Source of the DNA: Prorocentrum cordatum
Lineage: Eukaryota; Sar; Dinophyceae; Prorocentrales; Prorocentraceae
Direction: 5' to 3'
DNA: 25,000 bases
Assembly (NCBI GenBank): GCA_963575745.1
Contig: CAUYUJ010009570.1
Coordinates: 1-25,000 of the forward strand
Made by a program: the position numbers and the translations under genes. The notes beneath the pieces are model-generated. The model was given only the letters and a program-made list of their open reading frames with translations, searched no databases and had not been told where the DNA came from. Below are positions 18,758 through 25,000 of the stretch, in pieces (the stretch's first letter is position 1; each line of letters starts with the position of its first letter).

Positions 18758-19673
18758 CTTGTGCGTGAGGAAGCGAGGACTGCCACTGTCGGAGCTGATT
18801 TGTTGGCCAGGGTGAGGTCGGAGCTAGATGGCCTTTCCCCTGGTTTTGAGCTTTTGTGTGTGGGACAGGCCTTTCTCAGCACCCTGCCAGAGACGTCCCT
18901 CCCCCGTTGTCCCAGGATGAAGCCATGCGTGCCGTTCAGTTTCAGTATTTCCCTCAGGCGTTCGCCGAGGAAGGTATCCCTCCGCCAGACCCAGGGGTGA
19001 GGGAGCCTTCGGGGCGTTTATATGGCGGCGGCTCCTGCTGCAGATCCACGGTCGAAGGCCTCTCTCGGTCGGGCTGGGGAGTGGTTTGGCCCAGCCAACA
19101 GGGCCGCGTACTTGCTATGATGTTCGGACCACTCGGAGGCTTTTACCCGCAGACGAGCGTTCTGGCTGAGAATTCGCTGCTCCTGCGAGTGCTGCTTCGC
19201 CCCTCTCGGCGGATGCTTCGTTCCACTCCGACTGCCAAGTTGTGGTCAACGGGTTGTCCAAAAGCGCTCGGGACCGCTTGCGTCCGAATCGGCCTTGCTG
19301 CGGGCTTGTGATGCAGGTGGATGTTGTTGTTCCCCGGGCTTTCTTCTGGACGTGTCCAAGGTTCGGGCCTACCAGGAAGATGCTGATTCTCTCCCGATGG
19401 CTGAGCGGTTGCACACCATAGGAAACAACGCCGCGGATGCCGCAGCTAAAGAAGGCGCTCTCCTACACCCCAGGCTGTCTGCCAACGAGACGGTTGGGAT
19501 TGATTGTGTATGCTCCGTTGCCCGTGCTGCCACGAAGCTGGCAGCGCAGATCATGGAGAGATGGCCTCGGACCGATCTTGAGGGGGTGCCCGTGTCGAGC
19601 CCCCCCCCCCCGCTCGCTCAAGGATCCGAGGCCACCGCACGAGTGGAGTTGGGTCGGGAAGTTCTGGCAGTGT

Positions 19674-19863
19674 GGAGGAGGAGGAGGAGGAGGAGGAGGA
19701 GGAGGAGGAGGAGGAGGAGGGAGGAGGAGGGAGGAGGAGGAGGAGGAGAGAAGGAGGGAGGAGGGAGGAGGGAAGGAGGGAGGAGGGAGGAGGAGGAGGG
19801 AGGAGGAGGAGGGAGGAGGTAGGAGAGGAGGAGGGGAGGAGAGGAGGGAGAGGGAGAGGAGGA
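19674..19863. repeat. (GGA)n array inside the LINE remnant
   Basis: About 190 bp of GGA, GGGA and GAGAG units on the plus strand, between the RNase H part and the tail of the LINE remnant. Confidence 0.95.
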
Positions 19864-19944
19864 GGGACTGCCACCGCCTCAGAGGCCCCCGCGTCTCGGC
19901 CAAGCCGTCTCCCAGGAATTGGCGACCGCTATTTTTGGGTCGAT

Positions 19945-19981
19945 CCTCCTCCTCCTCCTCCTCCTCCTCCTCCTCCTCCTC
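19945..19981. repeat. (TCC)n array inside the LINE remnant
   Basis: Twelve TCC triplets of opposite polarity to the (GGA)n array that ends about 80 bp earlier, so the two could pair. Confidence 0.95.
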
Positions 19982-20247
19982 TGCAAGTCTGCGAGGACTC
20001 GAGCATCGATGCCTCGTGGTAGATGTCAGCGACGGTAGCTTCGCGAGCGTCCGCCAGGTCTGTGCTGCGTGCACGACTGGAGGTCAGATGAGGCGGCTCG
20101 CCAAGCAATGCCTTGGCGGTCCGCCCGCTCGAAATGAAGTTTGGTCGAGATTCGGCAAAGGTCTCCACCCTGATCACAAGAGGGTCGGGGCCACTGCCGA
20201 TCTCGAGACTATTTGCCCCCTTTGAGGGGCTCTTAAGCTGAGGATGT

Positions 20248-20255
20248 AAAAAAAA
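20248..20255 (+). other. Possible LINE poly(A) remnant
   Basis: Eight A residues 23 bp after the LINE stop codon at 20225 and directly before a pyrimidine microsatellite. This is the expected position of a 3' tail from target-primed reverse transcription, though eight bases is a weak signal. Confidence 0.4.
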
Positions 20256-20258
20256 CTC

Positions 20259-20360
20259 CGCCTCCTCCTCCTCCTCCTCCTCCTCCTCCTCCTCCTCCTC
20301 CTCCTCCTCCTCCTCCGCCTCCGCCTCCGCCTCCGCCTCCGCCTCCGCCTCCGCCTCCGC
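20259..20360. repeat. (CTC)n to (CCTCCG)n microsatellite
   Basis: A pure CTC run passes into CCTCCG hexamers near 20312, abutting the LINE poly(A) remnant. Confidence 0.95.
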
Positions 20361-20940
20361 CATCGAGGCTGCCCGCAGCGCCGCCGCCACCCCTGGCTCT
20401 TGTGATTCATGGGCCTCTTCGCTATCCGCCGCCGCCGCCCTCCTTTCCCTGCATTTCTCCCGCGGCGCCGTCTGCAGCGGTTCCCGTTCATCCTCGGCCG
20501 GGAGCCCAGTGGCCAGGCATACTCGTGTTCTCTTCCCCGCTCCCGCTGGATCTTCCCGTCTCGTCCGCATCACGGCCCCGTGACGCAGCAGCGGCGGCAG
20601 GAGCGGGGCTTTCGCTCAAGACTTGAGCTGCTCTCGCCTCTCCAGGTTCCGCCGCATGGTGCGTTTGGGGCTGCAGCTTCCCGTTGCGCGTTCAGGCCGG
20701 TGACTCCGGCGGCGGCACGGCCGAGGCCTCCCGTGCAGAGAGCTCACCCGCTGCACGTCGCCACAACTGTTGGAGCCGCTTCTTTTCCGACGTTGACCTG
20801 GCTGGCGTTGCCCGCCGGATCAGAGCTCAGTTTCCTGCTCCTCCTTCCTTCCCCGTCCTTCTCCTTTTTCGGCCAGGAACGGCAAACCGCTCGGCGAGTC
20901 CGTCTTGGTTGTGACCCAGATTGGACGTTCGCCGAGTGAA
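20361..20940. other. Unassigned GC-rich stretch
   Basis: A plus-strand frame is open from 20409 to 20939 and a minus-strand frame from 20573 down. Both are biased in composition (Pro/Arg/Ala-rich on plus; Glu/Ala repeats on minus) and I recognise neither. It may be more decayed LINE or its flank. No gene is called. Confidence 0.35.
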
Positions 20941-21056
20941 GTGTTCCCCTCCTTGTGCCTAGTCCACACCTCCCCGCTGTCCCCTCCCGTCCGCGCCATG
21001 CTGGTAATTCTTCATGGCTTCATCCCCCTCTTCCATCATGGGGCAGTGTCTTCCTT

Positions 21057-21300
21057 CCTCCTCCTCCTCCCCTCTTCTTTTTCTTCCTCCTCTTCCCCCC
21101 TTACCTTCCCCATCATTTCTCACTCCTCCTCGTTCCTCCTCTTCCTCCTCCTTGTCGTCCTCCTCCTCCTCCTCGTCCTCCTCCCCCTCCTGTTCCTCCA
21201 CCTCCTCCTCCTCCTCCTCCTCCTCCACCACCTCCTCTTCTTCTCCTCCTCTTCCTCCTCCTCTTCCTCCTCCTCTTCCTCCTCCTCCTCCTTCTCAACA
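21057..21300. repeat. TCC-rich pyrimidine tract
   Basis: CTC/CTT triplet arrays. A similar shorter tract lies at 21436-21490. The unique stretch between them (21301-21435) contains a G8 run and no recognisable gene. Confidence 0.9.
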
Positions 21301-21520
21301 TCTTCCTTCTTGCCCGAGGCGACACGGGCGGCGAGACATTCGCGAGCACCGCGAGCGCCGCCGGTTTCTGCGTGTGGAGCTCTCCGGGGGGGGGGCGCAG
21401 ACTTTCGAGGGCGACGGCAAGGGCGGGATATTCCTTCTCCTCCTCCTCCTCCTCCTCCTACTCATCTTCCTCCTCCTCTTCCTCCTCATTGTCCTTTGTC
21501 CTTCTCGTTTTCCTCAGTTT

Positions 21521-21595
21521 CCTCCACATCGTCGTCCTGCTTCTCCTGTTGTCAGTTGGCCTGTGTGTCTGTCAGACGCAGCCATCGCCTGCTCC
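21521..21595 (+). repeat. 75-bp core, copy 1
   Basis: Begins CCTCCACAT, continues CCTGCTTCTCCTGTTGTC, and ends GTCTGTCAGACGCAGCCATC. Matches the copies at 22241 and 23190 almost throughout. Confidence 0.8.
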
Positions 21596-21704
21596 ATTCC
21601 TTTCCTTATAACTCCTCACTGTCGCACCCCAAGGCCGGTCGAAAGGGCGGGCGGGGCATTTTGATTGATATTCCCCACCATTAAAAATCTTGTAGCTCAA
21701 CAGC

Positions 21705-22090
21705 TGGCAACAGCTTCACAGATGGAGGGCGGATGGTTTTCAACATGTGGCTCTCGCTTCAGCACCGCGCACATTCGTCTACTCTGTAAGAAGAGCTTCA
21801 AGGATTGAGTGCGGGTCGGTTTCAAAATGTGTCTCTCGCCTTAGCGCCGCGCAAATTTGTTTTAAACATTGCAAGAGCTTCATGGATTGAGGACAGGTTG
21901 TTTTCAACATGTGGATATCGCTTTAGCGCCGCGCACACTCATGCTAAACATCTGCAAGAGCTTACTGACTGGGGGCGGGTCGGTTTCAAAATGTGGTTCT
22001 CGCCTTAGCGCCGCTCGCATTCGTTGTAACAACCTGCAAGAGCGTCACCGATTGAGGGCGGCTCCTTTCCAACATGTAGCCCCTCGTCCT
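21705..22090. repeat. 82-bp tandem repeat, about five copies
   Basis: The AGCTTCA-GATTG landmark occurs near 21712, 21794, 21876, 21959 and 22041, giving spacings of 82 to 83 bp. Each unit continues with GGGCGG-T-GGTTTCAAAATGTGG, CTCTCGCCTTAGCGCCGCGCA and CATTCGT-TAA. Frames read through it, but it is a tandem array and not a gene. Confidence 0.85.
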
Positions 22091-22784
22091 CCTCCTCGTC
22101 CTCCTCCGCGTCCTCCTCCTCGTCCTCGTCATCCTGCTTCTTCTCCACCACCACCTCCTCCACCTCTTCTCTCGCATCCTTCTCCTCTTCCTCCTCCTCC
22201 CCTCCTTCTCCTCCTTCTCATCCTTGTTCTCCTTTTCGTTCTCCTAGGTCTCCACATGATCCTCCTGCTTCTCCTGCTGTCTGTTTACCTGTGTTTGTCA
22301 GACGCAGCCATCCCCTGCCTCCTCCTCCTCCTCCGCCGCCCCTTCCTCCTCCACCTCCTTCTCATCCTCCCCCTCCCCCTCCCCCTCCTCCTCCTCCTCC
22401 TCCTCCTCCTCCTCCTCCTCCTCCTTCTCCTCTTCCTCCCCTCCTCCTCCTCCTCCTCCTCCTCCTCCTCCTCCTCCTCCTCCTCCGCCTCCTCCTCCTC
22501 CACCTCCTCCTCCTCCTCCTCCCTCCTCCTCCTCCTCTCCTCCTCTCCTCCTCCTCCCTCCTCCCTCCTCCTCCTCCTCTCCTCCTCCTCCTCCTCCTCC
22601 TCCTCCTCCTCCTCCTCCGTCCTCCTCCTCCTCCTCCTCCTCCTCCTCCTCCTCCCCTCCTCCTCCTCCTCCTCCTCCTCCTCCTCCTCCCTCCTCCTCC
22701 TCCTCCTCCTCCTCCTCCTCCTCCTCCTCCTCCTCTCCTCCTCCTCCTCCTCCTCCTCCTCCTCCTCCCCCTCCGCCGCCTGGT
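22085..22784. repeat. Long (TCC)n/(CTC)n array
   Basis: Nearly continuous TCC triplets with occasional TCCC or TCTCC slips, broken only by the 75-bp core at 22241-22320. On the minus strand it reads as purine GGA. Confidence 0.95.
22241..22320 (+). repeat. 75-bp core, copy 2
   Basis: CTCCTAGGTCTCCACATGATCC, then CTTCTCCTGCTGTCTGTTTACC, then TTTGTCAGACGCAGCCATCCC. Embedded between TCC arrays. Confidence 0.85.
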
Positions 22785-22900
22785 GCACCGAAGGTCTCGG
22801 ACGGACGGCGCCCCCGCAAGAAAGCCCCGGGCCCCCGTGCAGGCCCGCCCGCGCGCAAGCGGGGATGGGCTCCAGGGCTCCAGGGCGTCTCCTCGTCCTC
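22785..22900. other. Unique GC-rich spacer in the TCC array
   Basis: About 115 bp of non-repetitive sequence including GCGCAAGCGGGGATGGGCTC, a 19 to 20-nt word that recurs as CTCGCAAGCGGGGATAGGCTC near 23520. No gene seen. Confidence 0.5.
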
Positions 22901-23470
22901 CTCGTCCTCGTCCCTCTCCTCCTCCTCCTCCTCCTTCTTCTCCTTCTCCTCCTCCTTACTTCTCCTCCTCCTCCTCGTCCTCCTCCTCCTCCTCTTCGTC
23001 TCCTTCTTCTCCTCCTCCTCTCTCCTCCTCGTCCTCCTCGTCCTCCTTCTTCTCCTCCTCCTCCTCCTCCTCCTCCTCCTCCTCCATCCTCGTCCTCCTC
23101 GACCTCCTCGACCTCCCTCCTCCTCCTCCTCGTCCTCCTCCTCCTCCTCGTTTTCCTTCTCCTCCTCCTCCTCCTCCTCCTCCTTCTCTTCGGTCTCCAC
23201 ATTATCCTCCTGCTTATCCTGTTGTCTGTTTGCCTGTGTGTTTGTCAGACGCAGCCGTCCCTTGCTTCTCCTCCTCCGCGTCCTCCTCCTCCTCCTTCTT
23301 CTTCTTCTCCTCCTCCTCCTCCTTCTTCTACTTGTCCTCCTCCTCCTCCTCCTCGTTCTCCTCGTCCTCCTCCTCGTCCTCTTGCTCCTCCTCCTCCTCC
23401 TCCTCGTCCTCCTCATCGTCCTCTTCCTCGTCCTCCTCCTCCTCCTTCTCCTCCTCCTCCTGCTGCAGAG
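22901..23470. repeat. TCC/CTC/CTT array, second block
   Basis: Triplet array more mixed than the first block (TCG, CTT, TTC interruptions), containing the third 75-bp core at 23190-23266. Confidence 0.9.
23190..23266 (+). repeat. 75-bp core, copy 3
   Basis: TCGGTCTCCACATTATCC, then CTTATCCTGTTGTCTGTTTGCC, then TTTGTCAGACGCAGCCGTCCC. Lies about 950 bp after copy 2. Confidence 0.85.
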
Positions 23471-24000
23471 TTGCATCGCCCAAAGGAGCTGCAGGATGTT
23501 GCTCCTCTCTTCCTGTGCCTCGCAAGCGGGGATAGGCTCAGTGGATCTCGGATATGTTAGTGGGTGGGTTCTCGGTGGTTTCCCAGCCTCGGGGTGCTTA
23601 CCTGCAGCTGCGCCTCGCCGAGAGCGTCTTGGGGGTGCCCAGATCGTCCCGAACGGCCGCCAGACAGCCGATCACGACCCGAAAGCCGGGGTGCAACGAC
23701 AGGGGGGGGTAGGCTCAGGTTGGATACAGTCAACACCGGCGTCAAGGACGGGCTCTTGTCGCAAGGGCGCCTGGCATTCTTTGGTTCTGGCCGACCTTGG
23801 CGAGATGTCGGGTGTCGGCTTCCCCGGCCCAAGGGGTACCCTTGCGGCGCGTTCGTTCCGAGGGCTTTGCATCCTCAAATCCCACCCTCACGACTGATCT
23901 TCACTGTCGGCGCCGAGGAGGAGCGAATCGCGTCGCGAACAAGAACCACGGCGGGGGGGGGGGGTCGGCCAGTTTAGGGGGGCACATGCGAACCCTACCC
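23471..24000. other. Unassigned stretch, no gene supported
   Basis: Several overlapping frames are open on both strands (for example plus 23564-23977 and minus 23557-23832), and none contains a recognisable motif. G runs occur at 23701-23707 and 23953-23964. The sequence is more complex than its surroundings and could hold a decayed exon or LINE piece. Confidence 0.35.
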
Positions 24001-24016
24001 CTACCCCCCACGATTT

Positions 24017-24086
24017 CTGAGGGGGAGGGTGGGGTTCACTTCGCTCGGGAGCTCCCGAACGAAGTAAACCCCACCCTCCCCCTCAG
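24017..24086. repeat. 70-bp near-perfect palindrome
   Basis: The two 35-nt halves, centred on GAGCTC, are reverse complements except at two positions. Outer arms are CTGAGGGGGAGGGTGGGG and CCCCACCCTCCCCCTCAG. The inner word GCTCCCGAACGAAGT occurs again directly at about 24089-24103. It could extrude a cruciform or fold as a hairpin RNA. Confidence 0.85.
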
Positions 24087-24103
24087 GTGCCAGCTCCCGA
24101 ACG

Positions 24104-24440
24104 AAGTCTCTTTCGCTGGCGGTGCCAGGTCCGTGACGCCTCGCGTCTCTCGTTTGCCCCCCTCGCTCTTGCCTGGCGCTGCCCGCGGCGCCAGCTCCCG
24201 CGGGCAGCACGGGCCCAGGCCTACTCTCCCGGCCGGCCGCGCGGACTGGTGTCTGCTTCGGGCGAGGAGGGGCGCTCTTGGCGGCGGGGCCGCGGTGCGA
24301 CGTGCCTCGTCGGAGACACGCTTTTCGGCCTCGGGGAGGTCGCTCGCGGTGCGCGGCCTCCACTGCTGGCCTCCACCGTCGTCCCCTCGGTCCGGCGTCA
24401 CGGCTCGCGGAGGAAGAATCCTCGGCCCTCTTTCCTCCTG
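24104..24440. other. Unassigned GC-rich stretch
   Basis: Frames are open on both strands (plus 23797-24729; minus 24001-24627) but are Arg/Gly/Pro/Ala-rich with no motif. Local inverted repeats such as GGCGCTGCCCGCGGCGCC occur. No gene is called. Confidence 0.35.
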
Positions 24441-24511
24441 CCTCCTCCCTCCTCCTCCTCCTCCTCCTCCTCCTCCTCCTCCTCCTCCTCCTCCTCCTCC
24501 TCCTCCTCCTA
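24441..24511. repeat. (CTC)n microsatellite
   Basis: More than twenty CTC triplets without interruption. Confidence 0.95.
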
Positions 24512-24739
24512 CTCCCCGACGATACAAACCCTCCTCTTCCCCCCCCCCACCCGTGCCTTGCATCCTCCCCTCCCCTGGTCAAGTTCCACCCGGACGGGCG
24601 GGCGCTGGTCTGTTGCGGTTCCTCCATACAGTAGTTGTCTCATTCGCGCTCGTGCTCCTGGCAAGCGACGCCAGCGGCATGGACGCCCACGGCGACGACG
24701 GACGACTGGCTACGAGCGCCGGGCGGTAGGATGGTGGAC

Positions 24740-24890
24740 GAGTGCGGACGACGGCGACGACAACGGCGACGGCGACGACGACGCCGACGACGACGAACAC
24801 CACGACGACGACGGCGGCGGCGGCGACGACGACGACGACGCCGACGACGACGTTGTCCACGTCGCCGGCGGCGGCGGCGGCGGCGGCGTT
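24740..24890. repeat. (GAC)n/(GGC)n triplet repeat
   Basis: GACGAC, GACGGC and GGCGGC triplets with occasional AAC and CAC. The last 110 bp to the window edge are GC-rich with no recognisable feature. Confidence 0.9.
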
Positions 24891-25000
24891 GGCGGGCAGC
24901 GGCCGGCGGACGGCGGACGGCGGCCGAGGGCGGGCCCCAGGAACCACCCGGTGGCCGCCCACCTGGCCTGCCGGTCGCTGCAGGCGCCCGCGGGCGTGCG

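Larger units (their letters stand above)
17772..20225 (+). pseudogene. 5'-truncated, frame-broken LINE ORF (RT thumb, zinc motif, RNase H, tail)
   Basis: The order of parts is that of a non-LTR retrotransposon ORF2 3' end. 17790-18300 resembles the region just after the reverse-transcriptase palm (GIDVPAGLPRR, then KVFMYGPLAGLQYSSEV, then ARIENDLAWFG). 18704-18757 encodes CPICGQHGDTVLHRLWHC, the C-x2-C-x7-H-x4-C motif after LINE RTs. 18935-19560 is an RNase H domain: LYGGGSC where DGSC is expected, so the first catalytic Asp is lost; then SDCQVVVNGLS; then KVRAYQ and GNNAADAAAKEGALLHP. 20020-20225 (VCAACTTGG, RFGKGLHPDHK) is the C-terminal tail. Frames run 3, 2, 1, 3, 2, 3, with a TGA at 18518-18520, and GGA and TCC arrays interrupt it. 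The palm (YxDD) is absent. A dead copy. Confidence 0.8.

Noticed and set aside
19929-20573. 214-aa minus-strand ORF with Glu and Ala-Glu repeats
   Set aside because: Mostly the complement of the CTC/CCTCCG microsatellite, overlapping the LINE tail on the other strand.
21705-22090. 82-bp units as tRNA-like or small RNA genes
   Set aside because: No cloverleaf or convincing A and B boxes seen; GGTTTCAAAATG is only a weak match to a B box.
21705-22090. CRISPR-like array
   Set aside because: Units are diverged over their whole length with no constant repeat and unique spacers, in a eukaryotic-type context.
22285-23535. ORFs of several hundred residues on both strands made of Leu, Pro, Ser, Arg or Glu runs
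   Set aside because: Translations of TCC/GGA triplet arrays in each frame.
1-25000. Dinoflagellate spliced-leader relics
   Set aside because: No match to the spliced-leader core was noticed on either strand by eye; a computed search would be needed to exclude diverged copies.

Overview
The window looks like nuclear DNA of a dinoflagellate. This is inferred from character, not from a marker gene. The DNA is GC-rich and crowded with simple and tandem repeats. Coding islands are few, and their short introns mostly end in AG|G. Several predicted proteins have the look of the expanded, transposon-like families seen in dinoflagellate genomes, and there is a decayed LINE of the type found there. 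No rRNA, tRNA, CRISPR array or bacterial operon signal was seen, and no copy of the dinoflagellate spliced leader was noticed by eye.

Layout. 1-1.7 kb: a partial minus-strand ORF at the edge and a small minus-strand CCHC-knuckle ORF, separated by a palindromic tandem repeat. 2-3.4 kb: GT and GAT microsatellites, a short tandem array, a 91-aa orphan ORF and an 87-bp repeat family present in both orientations. 3.4-5.1 kb: a C-rich tract almost without G. 5.3-5.8 kb: a foldback structure with a 10/11-bp minisatellite in its loop. 6.0-7.7 kb: an orphan minus-strand gene (248 aa) lying between two direct repeats of about 330 bp. 7.7-8.7 kb: minisatellite-like DNA. 8.77-9.5 kb: a minus-strand gene fragment with a 77-nt intron that has the same 8-mer at both ends. 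10.1-12.5 and 13.0-16.6 kb: two large minus-strand genes with introns, the main coding content. 16.8-17.5 kb: GT and GGA repeats. 17.77-20.26 kb: a plus-strand, 5'-truncated, frame-broken LINE 3' end with a short poly(A). 20.26-25 kb: mostly TCC-type arrays holding an 82-bp tandem repeat, a thrice-repeated 75-bp core, and a 70-bp near-perfect palindrome.

Best candidate for an undescribed system: the 10.1-16.6 kb pair. The upstream gene (spliced length about 1,121 aa) has residues in the order and context expected of an RNase H-fold DDE transposase (D441, D554, E959), with a long helical insertion carrying a Cys/His cluster. The downstream gene encodes a protein with a C-x2-C-x2-H-x8-C motif, a basic lysine/alanine tract and a serine-rich tail, as a DNA-binding partner might. 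Together they may be a two-gene dinoflagellate DNA transposon. The transposase assignment is inference from motifs; no homology search was possible. Intron boundaries were read by eye from splice signals and frame continuity.
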